A DNA stretch of 9,355 bases. Origin: an uncultured Gammaproteobacteria bacterium (lineage in GTDB: Bacteria > Pseudomonadota > Gammaproteobacteria > Pseudomonadales > Litorivicinaceae). The notes below the pieces were generated by a model, which ran no database searches, had not been told where the DNA came from, and worked only from the letters and a program-made list of their open reading frames with translations. Both the position numbers and the translations under genes were made by a program. Where the stretch lies: contig CAJXXD010000023.1 in the NCBI GenBank assembly GCA_913062835.1, positions 1-9,355 of the forward strand, in the 5' to 3' direction. This document shows positions 1-6,803 of this stretch, in pieces. Each line of letters begins with the position of its first letter. The first letter of the stretch is position 1.

Positions 1-1
1 A

Positions 2-265
2 CTGCTGGCCGTGAGCCGGGCCATTGGGGAAACCATGATCGTGGTTCTGGCAGCGGGTAACTCGCCGGTTTTGACCGCCAATCCGTTTGACGCGGTATCG
101 ACCGTGACCGTTTCGATTGTGAAACAGTTGACCGGTGACCAAGACTTCGCCAGTGCGCAGTCACTGGTGGCCTTTGCATTGGGATTGACACTCTTTGTGA
201 TGACCCTGGTTCTTAACGTGATTGCTTTGGCAATCGTTAGAAAGTATCGAGAGCAATATGACTGA
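2..265 (+). CDS. pstC: Phosphate ABC transporter permease PstC, C-terminal fragment
   Basis: This is the 3' end of an inner-membrane permease gene whose start lies left of the window; 87 residues are visible. PstC pairs with PstA to form the phosphate channel of the PstSCAB importer. Visible features are the end of the permease signature (SRAIGETMIV, which parallels AQALGETAPL in the PstA downstream), a periplasmic segment, and a final membrane helix around visible residues 55-77 (VAFALGLTLFVMTLVLNVIA) followed by a basic cytoplasmic tail (RKYREQYD). The stop codon overlaps the start of pstA by 8 bases, as expected for translationally coupled partner subunits. The identity rests on the family resemblance of the C-terminus plus the gene order pstC-pstA-pstB-phoU. 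The length of the full protein cannot be judged. Confidence 0.93.
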   Translation: MLAVSRAIGETMIVVLAAGNSPVLTANPFDAVSTVTVSIVKQLTGDQDFASAQSLVAFALGLTLFVMTLVLNVIALAIVRKYREQYD

Positions 266-1637
266 TAGTACTCAGATGGCCCAAACGGGAATCCTGGATA
301 AGTTGACCCCCTCAACCGTCGCGGGTCTTGTAGGCAAGTCATTGACCAAGCGGAACCGCGGCGAAACCGTGTTTCAGGCGGTAGGCATCGGTGCGATTTC
401 ATTGGCAGTGGTGTTGGTACTTATTCTGTTTGGCAGTGTGTTTTCAAAAGGCTTGCCGGCATTTTGGCAGATGCATATCAATTTGGATGTGACCTTTTCT
501 GAGGACAGAATCAAGGTGGCTGCGGCTCCCGTGCGCGAGGACTTCGCAAATGATGCGGAATATCAGGATGCACGGAACAAATGGGTCAACAGCCTTAACT
601 TTGTTAACTACAACGCATTGTTGTTGGATGCCCTTAGCAAGCACATCCCAGAGGCCAATGACGACCGTCGTGCGGCCTTGGCTTTGGTGACGTCCGGTGA
701 GCGCTTTGCACTCCGTGACCTCATTGCTAATGATCCAAGTGTTATTGGCCAAACCTTGCCTCTGACCTTGCTTGCCGATGCAAACGTCGATGTGTGGTTG
801 AAAGGCAACATCGATCGAAGCCTGCCCGATGAGCAGCAGCAGTTGAGTGCGCAAACTCGTGAATGGGCTGACCGTTTGTATGCAGAAGGCATCATCGAAA
901 ACAATTTCAGTACGGCGCTCTTCATGAACTCGGACTCCCGCAGCTCATTGGCCTCAGCTGGTTTGGCCGGTGCCTTTATGGGATCGTTGTTCATGATGTT
1001 GATCGTCATTGTATTGGCTGTGCCAATCGGTGTGTGTGCTGCGATCTACCTGGAAGAGTTCGCTCCCACTAACCGTCTGACTTCGTTGATCGAGGTGAAC
1101 ATCAACAACTTGGCTGCCGTGCCCTCGATTGTATTCGGTCTGCTCGGTGCCTCGGTATTCATTTTGGCCTTTGGGCTTCCCATGTCGGCGCCAGTGGTTG
1201 GGGGCTTGGTATTGACCCTAATGACCTTGCCTACAGTGATTATTGCCACCCGGTCGACGTTGAAAGCGATCCCACCGTCTATCCGTGAAGGTGCGATGGC
1301 CTTGGGTGCCTCGAAGGTCCAAGCGATTACAGGTCACGTTCTGCCATTGGCGGTGCCAGGTATTTTGACGGCCAGTATCCTAGGTGTCGCTCAGGCGCTG
1401 GGTGAAACGGCACCTCTGCTTTTGATCGGGATGAATGCATTCGTCACATCGGTGCCGACCTCTCCATTGGATCAGGCGACCGCCTTGCCGGTGCAGATTT
1501 ATTTGTGGCAGGGCAACGAATTGCGTAACTTCTTTGAGGGCAGAACCTCGGCTGCGATCGTGGTGTTGTTGGCTATGTTGATCACGCTGAACTCGATCGC
1601 TATTTGGTTGCGTAAGAAATTTGAAACCAGGTGGTAA
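258..1637 (+). CDS. pstA: Phosphate ABC transporter permease PstA, long form with periplasmic insert
   Basis: Second membrane subunit of the PstSCAB high-affinity phosphate importer, 459 residues, against about 296 in E. coli. The start is ATG at 258 inside the pstC end; an in-frame leucine codon at 222 lies deep in pstC and is unlikely to be used. Residues 1-38 are cytoplasmic and 40-62 form the first membrane helix. About 160 hydrophilic residues (65-225) follow, then the usual permease domain (about 230-459) with at least five hydrophobic segments. The cytoplasmic coupling (EAA-type) loop is REGAMALGASKVQ from residue 343, followed by LPLAVPGI; it should contact PstB. The motif AQALGETAPLLLIG is typical of PstA. 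The extra domain explains the length; long PstA/PstC proteins are known in Pseudomonas and related bacteria, and the role of the insert is not known to me. The gene ends in a basic tail (LRKKFETRW). Confidence 0.95.
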   Translation: MTDSTQMAQTGILDKLTPSTVAGLVGKSLTKRNRGETVFQAVGIGAISLAVVLVLILFGSVFSKGLPAFWQMHINLDVTFSEDRIKVAAAPVREDFANDAEYQDARNKWVNSLNFVNYNALLLDALSKHIPEANDDRRAALALVTSGERFALRDLIANDPSVIGQTLPLTLLADANVDVWLKGNIDRSLPDEQQQLSAQTREWADRLYAEGIIENNFSTALFMNSDSRSSLASAGLAGAFMGSLFMMLIVIVLAVPIGVCAAIYLEEFAPTNRLTSLIEVNINNLAAVPSIVFGLLGASVFILAFGLPMSAPVVGGLVLTLMTLPTVIIATRSTLKAIPPSIREGAMALGASKVQAITGHVLPLAVPGILTASILGVAQALGETAPLLLIGMNAFVTSVPTSPLDQATALPVQIYLWQGNELRNFFEGRTSAAIVVLLAMLITLNSIAIWLRKKFETRW

Positions 1638-1640
1638 GGA

Positions 1641-1725
1641 GCTTGCAAGGACCGTGGCTTCGGCCGTAACGGGCTAAGTCTCAGCAAGCGAAACGATTAA
1701 CGCGCCTCTCCAGTGATGGATAGGC
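1641..1725 (+). other. Structured pstA-pstB intercistronic region: two predicted tetraloop hairpins
   Basis: The 109-base gap after pstA is the only sizeable spacer in this otherwise tightly packed operon, and it can fold. Hairpin 1: GCTTGC (1641-1646) pairs with GCAAGC (1684-1689). Inside it CCGT (1652-1655) pairs with ACGG (1669-1672), and GGC-TTCG-GCC (1656-1665) forms a cUUCGg tetraloop, one of the most stable RNA loops. Hairpin 2: GCCT (1704-1707) pairs with AGGC (1722-1725), and TCCA (1709-1712) with TGGA (1717-1720), around a GTGA loop (1713-1716) of the GNRA class, with a single C/T mismatch in the stem. No run of T follows either hairpin, so they do not look like intrinsic terminators. 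Hairpin 2 ends 8 bases before the pstB ribosome-binding site. A role in mRNA processing, 3' protection or setting pstB dosage is inference. Confidence 0.55.
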
Positions 1726-1733
1726 AGGGTGAA

Positions 1734-1738
1734 AAGGA
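1734..1738 (+). promoter_or_regulatory. Ribosome-binding site of pstB
   Basis: AAGGA with 8 bases to ATG at 1747. It decides the start: the next in-frame ATG at 1759 would be 20 bases away, too far. The chosen start gives PstB an N-terminal extension. Confidence 0.7.
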
Positions 1739-1746
1739 ATTAACAG

Positions 1747-2601
1747 ATGGAAGCAACCATGACAAATGCAACTGCGAGTACCGCTGAACAGAAAATACAA
1801 GATCGCACCGTACCCGAGAGCACTGTGGGTGAAGTGCACGTGGAAAACCCACGGATGACCGCACGCGCCGTCGATGTGTATTACGGAGAAAAGCAGGCGA
1901 TCAGCAACGTCAATCTCGATATCGGTTTAGGTCAAGTCATCGCGTTTATCGGACCTTCAGGTTGCGGTAAGTCGACGTTCCTTCGTTGTTTAAACCGGAT
2001 GAATGACACCATCGACGTTTGCCGTGTGGAAGGTGAAATCAAGATCGATCAGGATGACATTTACGACCCACGAATCGATGTGGTTCAGTTGCGTGCCCGT
2101 GTCGGTATGGTGTTCCAAAAACCGAACCCCTTCCCGAAGTCGATCTATGAAAACATCGCGTATGGACCTCGAATTCACGGTTTGGTGAAGTCAAAGGTAG
2201 AGCTCGATGAGATCGTCGAATCTTCATTGACCCGTGCCGGTCTGTGGAACGAAGTGAAAGATCGTTTGGATCAAACCGGGACCGGATTATCGGGCGGTCA
2301 GCAGCAGCGCTTGTGTATTGCCCGGGCCATTGCGGTCAGCCCTGAAGTGATTCTGATGGATGAGCCCTGTTCGGCACTGGATTCGATCGTCACAGCAAAG
2401 GTCGAAGAGCTGATCCACGAGTTGCGTGAACAGTACACGATCGTGATTGTCACCCACTCAATGCAGCAGGCTGCGCGTGTTTCGGATCGGACGGCCTATT
2501 TCCATCTTGGAAAATTGGTTGAAGTCGGTGAGACCAAGCAGATTTTCACAAGCCCAACGCATGAATTGACGCAAGACTACATCACAGGTCGCTTCGGTTA
2601 A
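1747..2601 (+). CDS. pstB: Phosphate ABC transporter ATP-binding protein PstB
   Basis: Cytoplasmic ATPase of the phosphate importer; a dimer of this protein drives PstA/PstC. It has 284 residues against about 257 in E. coli, the difference being a polar N-terminal extension of roughly 30 residues before the first strand ([16 protein letters not shown], from residue 37). All ABC motifs are present: Walker [10 protein letters not shown] (69-77), Q-loop MVFQKPN with Q124, signature LSGGQQQR (181-188), Walker B VILMDEP (201-207; Asp205, Glu206), D-loop SALD (209-212), and switch His237 in VTHSM. The segment [10 protein letters not shown] after Walker A is characteristic of PstB within the ABC superfamily, as is the C-terminus ([13 protein letters not shown]). 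It is followed 2 bases later by phoU, so both are almost certainly on one transcript. Nothing suggests loss of activity. Confidence 0.97.
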   Translation: MEATMTNATASTAEQKIQDRTVPESTVGEVHVENPRMTARAVDVYYGEKQAISNVNLDIGLGQVIAFIGPSGCGKSTFLRCLNRMNDTIDVCRVEGEIKIDQDDIYDPRIDVVQLRARVGMVFQKPNPFPKSIYENIAYGPRIHGLVKSKVELDEIVESSLTRAGLWNEVKDRLDQTGTGLSGGQQQRLCIARAIAVSPEVILMDEPCSALDSIVTAKVEELIHELREQYTIVIVTHSMQQAARVSDRTAYFHLGKLVEVGETKQIFTSPTHELTQDYITGRFG

Positions 2602-2603
2602 TC

Positions 2604-3341
2604 ATGAGCGACCTGCGTGAAGCCTTTGCGCGTCATATTTCCAGCGAGTTCAATGAAGAGCTCGAAGGATTGTGTTCGGACCTGTTAAAGATGGGTGGTC
2701 TAGCTGAACGGCAGGTCCGTTTGGCCATTGAGTGCCAAGAGCACTTCGATTCGGCCTTGCTCGATCAAATCAAAGCCGCGGAAAACAGCGTCAATGCCTG
2801 GGAAATCCGGATTGATGAGTTGGTGGAGAGTACCATTGCACTGCGCCAGCCGGCGGCGACTGATCTTCGTTTGATTCTAGTCGTATCTAAAATCGTGAGA
2901 GACCTGGAACGCGCGGGTGATGAAGCCAATAAGGTCGCCGAAATGGCTCAACACGCGAGTGAAGCCGATCGCACCTCGGCGCTGGGTTCGGTTGAAGTGA
3001 AGGCGATTGGTGAACAAGTGCTGCGCTTATTGGGTGACTCTCTGACGGCGTTTGCCCGACTCGATGTCGACATGGCGTTGGATGTGGCACGGCGAGATAA
3101 GGAAGTCGATCGCACGTATCAGTCTGCGCTTCGCTCTCTGGCCACTTTTATGATCGAAGACCCTCGGGAGATTGGTCATGTCCTGAACGTGATGTGGGTG
3201 TTGAGAGCCTTAGAGCGCATTGGTGATCATGCGACCAACATTGCAGAACACGTGATCTACTTAGTTAAGGGCACCGACGTGCGCCACACCTCAGTTGGAA
3301 ATATCGAAGCCTCTCTAAAATCGGTATCCGACTTTAATTAA
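2604..3341 (+). CDS. phoU: Phosphate signalling regulator PhoU
   Basis: Cytoplasmic/peripheral helical protein that links the Pst transporter to the PhoR kinase and keeps the Pho response off when phosphate is plentiful. It has 245 residues, the family's usual size, and consists of two three-helix PhoU repeats (about residues 20-110 and 125-225). Each repeat carries the acidic metal-binding type motif: LERAGDEANKVAE (Glu102, Asp106, Asn109) and LERIGDHATNIAEH (Glu204, Asp208, Asn212, Glu215). ATG at 2604 follows the pstB stop by 2 bases with no clear ribosome-binding site, so translation is probably coupled to pstB. The 3' end shares TTAA (3338-3341) with the convergent phoR gene: the two stop codons overlap, leaving no space for a terminator between them. 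Confidence 0.96.
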   Translation: MSDLREAFARHISSEFNEELEGLCSDLLKMGGLAERQVRLAIECQEHFDSALLDQIKAAENSVNAWEIRIDELVESTIALRQPAATDLRLILVVSKIVRDLERAGDEANKVAEMAQHASEADRTSALGSVEVKAIGEQVLRLLGDSLTAFARLDVDMALDVARRDKEVDRTYQSALRSLATFMIEDPREIGHVLNVMWVLRALERIGDHATNIAEHVIYLVKGTDVRHTSVGNIEASLKSVSDFN

Positions 3342-4657
3342 GGCGCGGCGACAGCCTTGATCGTGCCCAATCGATCTTTGGGGAATAGGCAGCGGAAGGT
3401 GCTTCCTTGGTTGGGTTTTGATTGGATATCCAACACGCCGCCATGGCGCAACATCACGTGCTTCACAATCGCAAGTCCAAGCCCCGTGCCGCCCGTGGCC
3501 GGTGAATGGCTGTTGTCGACACGATAGAATCGTTCCGTCAGCCTAGGTAGATGCTCTGGCGGAATGCCCGGGCCATCGTCGGTCACGGTTAGCACCCCAT
3601 GGTCGCCCTCGACACAGAATCCTAGGCGGATGTCTGAGCCATCGGGGCAGTAGCGTACTGCGTTGGCGGTTAAGTTCCCTATCGCTGATGCCAATTCTTT
3701 CCAGTCGCCAGACAGGGTCATAGCGCTGATGTCGTCGAGGCGAATTTGTGTGTTCTGTTTATCCAAGGCGTGTTTCAGCTCATTTCCCTCCCTGAGCGCA
3801 TGCTCAAGTATCTCTTTAACCGAGATCACACTCGGCTTTGATCCAAGTGGGGTGGTTTCGAGCTGGGAAAGAAGTAGCAGGTCTTGCAGTAGCTGATTCA
3901 TTCGTTCGGCTTGCCGCAGTGCTTGAGTGATCGCCCTTTGTCCCTGGGGCGCAACCATTTGGTTGTCGACAATGGTTTCTAAGTAGCCATTAATCACGGT
4001 CAACGGGGTCTTTAATTCGTGGCTGATGTTGGCGATAAAGTCGGATCGCATCCGTTCTAGGCGGGTAAAACGCGTGACATCTCGAACTACCAATAATATG
4101 CCCGAATCACGGACTGGGCAGACGGTGTATTCAAGCATCCGTCCCGATGTAATTGGGGACGGTAAAGTGATGGGCAGCTCGAAATTTTGCTCTTCCACAT
4201 ACCGAATCAATTCAGGGGTTCGGACTAAATTAAAGAGCGCTGCCTCCTCATCGTATTCGGTTCGAAGGCCCAGAAGACGGCTCGCGGGCTCATTCCACCA
4301 CTGAATACGCCATTGATCGGTTAGGCTGACCAATCCCGCGTCTAGACTCGACAACGACTGCTGAAGGCTCATCAGCTGCTCTCGCGCCCGGAGTTCCGCT
4401 TTTTTCACTTCATTTTCCCGGTGTGTGATGCGCTCTGACATGTCGAGCCATAGACCGGGTAAACGACTCATTTTTTCGTCTGACTTCTTTTGCAGCCAGT
4501 CATAGAGTTGGTTTCGACGGATGACCGAAATCACCAGTGCACCTGATACGAACACCAGGCTGGTTTCTAGCCAGCGGTCCGTGATTTGGCCGAATGTGAG
4601 AATACCTGAAAAAAGCAGGCCGGCTTGTAGGACCGTTGTGCCAAAATAACCGTACAT
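3338..4657 (-). CDS. phoR: Phosphate-regulon sensor histidine kinase PhoR
   Basis: Inner-membrane histidine kinase that phosphorylates PhoB when phosphate is scarce and dephosphorylates it when Pst/PhoU report sufficiency. It has 439 residues, as in other PhoR proteins. Two closely spaced membrane helices (about 7-23 and 31-46) leave almost no periplasmic domain, as expected for PhoR, which senses through PstSCAB-PhoU. A linker and PAS-like domain (about 93-195, with LDAGLVSLTDQWRIQWWNEPA) come next. The dimerisation/phosphotransfer helix follows, with FIANISHELKTPLT and His213. The ATPase domain has N-box NLTANAVRYC (Asn332), G1 DDGPGIP (360-366), F-box RFYRVD and G2 GGTGLGLA (389-396). ATG at 4657 is chosen because AAGGA lies 10 bases upstream and it leads directly into the first helix; the frame stays open to 4756, but that extension would overlap the ppk start. 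It is not adjacent to phoB, which lies 3.6 kb away. Confidence 0.94.
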   Translation of the reverse strand: MYGYFGTTVLQAGLLFSGILTFGQITDRWLETSLVFVSGALVISVIRRNQLYDWLQKKSDEKMSRLPGLWLDMSERITHRENEVKKAELRAREQLMSLQQSLSSLDAGLVSLTDQWRIQWWNEPASRLLGLRTEYDEEAALFNLVRTPELIRYVEEQNFELPITLPSPITSGRMLEYTVCPVRDSGILLVVRDVTRFTRLERMRSDFIANISHELKTPLTVINGYLETIVDNQMVAPQGQRAITQALRQAERMNQLLQDLLLLSQLETTPLGSKPSVISVKEILEHALREGNELKHALDKQNTQIRLDDISAMTLSGDWKELASAIGNLTANAVRYCPDGSDIRLGFCVEGDHGVLTVTDDGPGIPPEHLPRLTERFYRVDNSHSPATGGTGLGLAIVKHVMLRHGGVLDIQSKPNQGSTFRCLFPKDRLGTIKAVAAP

Positions 4658-4667
4658 TGTGCGCTTT

Positions 4668-4672
4668 TCCTT
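4668..4672 (-). promoter_or_regulatory. Ribosome-binding site of phoR
   Basis: AAGGA on the minus strand, 10 bases upstream of ATG at 4657. It supports this start over the longer reading to 4756, which has no such site and would place about 33 polar residues before the first membrane helix. Confidence 0.55.
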
Positions 4673-4737
4673 GTGGCGCGATTGTGCTGAGTTCCAACAT
4701 CGTCGAACATAGCATGGGTTAGAAAACCGTGCGATTA

Positions 4738-4742
4738 AAGGA
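4738..4742 (+). promoter_or_regulatory. Ribosome-binding site of ppk
   Basis: AAGGA, 6 bases before GTG at 4749. It favours the GTG start over the in-frame ATG at 4764, which is 21 bases from this site. The choice changes only five residues. Confidence 0.6.
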
Positions 4743-4748
4743 TGTAAC

Positions 4749-6803
4749 GTGCCCAATTATCCGATGTTGGAAAAAGAGCTGAGTTGGTTAACGTTTAACC
4801 ACCGCGTATTGCAGGAGGCGATGGATAAAACCAACCCTCCGATTGAACGGGCACGCTTTTTGGGTATCTATTCGTCGAACCTAGATGAGTATTATCGGGT
4901 TCGAGTCGCCGATGTGCGTCGGCGTATCTTGCTGCATCAAGAGGTGGGCGGAGACCCACAAGCACGAGCCCTCCTGTCAGCTATTCAGAAACGAACCCTC
5001 GAGCTCAACGCAGAGTTTGATTTGGCGCACCTGGAGGTGGTTCGGACGTTAGCCCGCCACAACATTTTCTTAGAGAATGAAGATCAGCTAAGTGAGGCCC
5101 ATCGGAGCTGGCTGAAAGGGTATTTTCACAGTCGGATTCGCCAATTTGTGTGCCCCATTATCGTTGACTCGAAGGTTGACTTAGGCGATGTACTGGCTGA
5201 TGACGCCACCTATCTCGCCGTAGAGATTCGCCAAGGAGACTATTACCGCTACGCGCTCATCGAGGTGCCGACCGATCATCATTCACGCTTTATTGAGTTA
5301 CCACCGGAAACGTCCCGTCGTAAAAAACCTCTGGTGCTCTTGGATAACGCCATTCGACTGAGTTTGGCGGATATTTTTGAAGGCTATTTTGAATTCGATG
5401 AAATTCAGGCCTGGTCGATGAAAATGACCCGAGACGCGGAGTACGACCTATCCGATGAGATCGACGAAAGCCTCATGGATCGTTTGTCGAGTGGCTTGAA
5501 GCAGCGACTCACAGCCGAACCCACGCGGCTGGTGCACGACCGGGAGATGCCCGATCGGGTATTGGACATGTTGAAGCGACAATTGGGCATTACCCGCATG
5601 GATGCGATTATTGCCGGTGGTCGCTATCACAACATGAAAGACTTCTTGTCATTCCCATCGATCGGCCGGGCGACACTTCAAAATCCACCCTTGCCACCGG
5701 TTGCTTCTAAAGCGTTGGATGGTCAGCGGAACTATTTCCGGATCATTCGTGACAAAGACATCTTGTTGCATTACCCCTACCACGACTTCTATCACTTCAC
5801 CGAGTGGTTGCGTCAGGCGGCGATGGATCCACAGGTTGAGTCGATCCGGATTTCACTCTATCGCGTGGCCTCCTCATCGCTCGTGATTAAGGCGCTATTG
5901 GATGCCGTGGCCAACGGCAAAGAAGTATCGGTGGTTGTGGAGCTGCAAGCGCGATTTGACGAAGAAGCCAACATTCGCTGGTCGAAAGTATTAACCGATG
6001 CAGGGGTACGAGTGAGTTTCGGCATTGCAAACCTGAAGGTGCACTCCAAGCTTTGCCTGATCACCCGTAAAGAAGACGGTGAGTTGGTTCGGTACGCGCA
6101 CATTGGCACCGGAAACTTCAACGAGAAAACGGCTCGGATCTATACCGATTTCAGTTTGTTAACTGCCCGGCCAGAGATTACCGAAGAGGTCAGGGATGTA
6201 TTTGCCTTTATTCAAGCGCCGTATCGCCCGGTTAAGTTCAAGCACTTGTGGGTTAGCCCATTGACCCAGCGTCAGGAGATTTTCAAGCGCATTGATCGGG
6301 AGATCGCGTTGGCAGAAGCCGGTCGCTCGGGTCGAATTCTGATCAAAGTGAATAACCTGGCCGATGCCGATTTGGTGACGAAGCTGTATGACGCCAGTCG
6401 TGCAGGCGTTCGGATCCAAGCCTGTGTGCGAGGGATGTGTACGCTCGTCCCAGGTGTATTGGGGGTCAGTGATCGTATTTCTGTGATCAGCATCGTGGAT
6501 CGCTTTTTGGAGCACCCACGAGTGGCTATTTTCTACAATGACGGGGACCCTGAGGTATTTATCAGCTCCGCGGACTGGATGACCCGCAACTTGGATAACC
6601 GAGTTGAGGTGGCTACCCCGATCTATGACCCAGACCATAAGAAAACCATCATCGACTTAATGGAGTTGCAGTTTAAAGACACCACGAAAGCGCGAATCAT
6701 CGACGAAGAGCAAACGAACGCCTATGTTGATCGAGGAAATCGCCGTAAACTGAGAGCCCAGATGAGTACCTACAACTACATTAAACAGCTTGAAAGTGAA
6801 TGA
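4749..6803 (+). CDS. ppk: Polyphosphate kinase PPK1
   Basis: Reversibly transfers the terminal phosphate of ATP to growing polyphosphate. It has 684 residues, against 688 in E. coli. The start is GTG. The N-terminal domain opens with LEKELSWLTFNHRVLQEA and IERARFLGIYSSNLDEYYRVR, hallmarks of PPK1. The head domain (about 106-315) follows, then two phospholipase-D-like catalytic domains (C1 about 316-500, C2 about 501-684). The phosphorylated histidine is His432 in LKVHSKLCLI, and the second essential histidine is His589 in FLEHPRV. The metal/phosphate-binding arginines are Arg372 (SLYRVA) and Arg402 (QARFDEEAN). Each of these sits three positions before its E. coli counterpart (435, 592, 375, 405), so the alignment is colinear. 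The SSADWMTRNLDNRVEVATPI segment is also intact. ppx starts inside its last codons, so the two are made together. I see no Pho box upstream, so direct PhoB control is not supported here. Confidence 0.97.
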   Translation: MPNYPMLEKELSWLTFNHRVLQEAMDKTNPPIERARFLGIYSSNLDEYYRVRVADVRRRILLHQEVGGDPQARALLSAIQKRTLELNAEFDLAHLEVVRTLARHNIFLENEDQLSEAHRSWLKGYFHSRIRQFVCPIIVDSKVDLGDVLADDATYLAVEIRQGDYYRYALIEVPTDHHSRFIELPPETSRRKKPLVLLDNAIRLSLADIFEGYFEFDEIQAWSMKMTRDAEYDLSDEIDESLMDRLSSGLKQRLTAEPTRLVHDREMPDRVLDMLKRQLGITRMDAIIAGGRYHNMKDFLSFPSIGRATLQNPPLPPVASKALDGQRNYFRIIRDKDILLHYPYHDFYHFTEWLRQAAMDPQVESIRISLYRVASSSLVIKALLDAVANGKEVSVVVELQARFDEEANIRWSKVLTDAGVRVSFGIANLKVHSKLCLITRKEDGELVRYAHIGTGNFNEKTARIYTDFSLLTARPEITEEVRDVFAFIQAPYRPVKFKHLWVSPLTQRQEIFKRIDREIALAEAGRSGRILIKVNNLADADLVTKLYDASRAGVRIQACVRGMCTLVPGVLGVSDRISVISIVDRFLEHPRVAIFYNDGDPEVFISSADWMTRNLDNRVEVATPIYDPDHKKTIIDLMELQFKDTTKARIIDEEQTNAYVDRGNRRKLRAQMSTYNYIKQLESE

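Larger units (their letters stand above)
4658..4748. promoter_or_regulatory. Divergent phoR / ppk control region
   Basis: These 91 bases separate two genes that point away from each other, so promoters for both phoR (-) and ppk (+) should be here or overlap the gene starts. I see no convincing -35/-10 pair on either strand, and no pair of CTGTCAT-like units spaced by 11 bases, so no Pho box. The near-repeat ATGTT..ATGTT on the minus strand has 10-base spacing and poor flanks. The AAGGA sites of phoR and ppk lie at the two ends. The assignment comes from gene geometry, not a recognised motif. Confidence 0.45.

Noticed and set aside
444..1009. Two open frames of 133-136 codons on the minus strand inside pstA
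   Set aside because: They lie opposite a clear PstA reading, have no recognisable domain, and their composition looks like a codon shadow.
1641..1689. Large hairpin after pstA as an intrinsic terminator
   Set aside because: The sequence after the stem is GAAACGATTAA, with no T tract, and pstB would need expression through it.
3340..3358. AAGGC/GCCTT inverted repeat just after the phoU stop as a terminator
   Set aside because: The stem is only five pairs with a nine-base loop, there is no T tract on either strand, and it lies within phoR coding sequence.
4658..4756. Longer PhoR with start at 4756
   Set aside because: The added 33 residues are polar and unlike PhoR N-termini, the start would overlap the ppk start codon, and the ATG at 4657 has its own AAGGA.
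6159..6638. 159-codon open frame on the minus strand inside ppk
   Set aside because: It is antisense to the highly conserved catalytic region of PPK and resembles no family; treated as a shadow.
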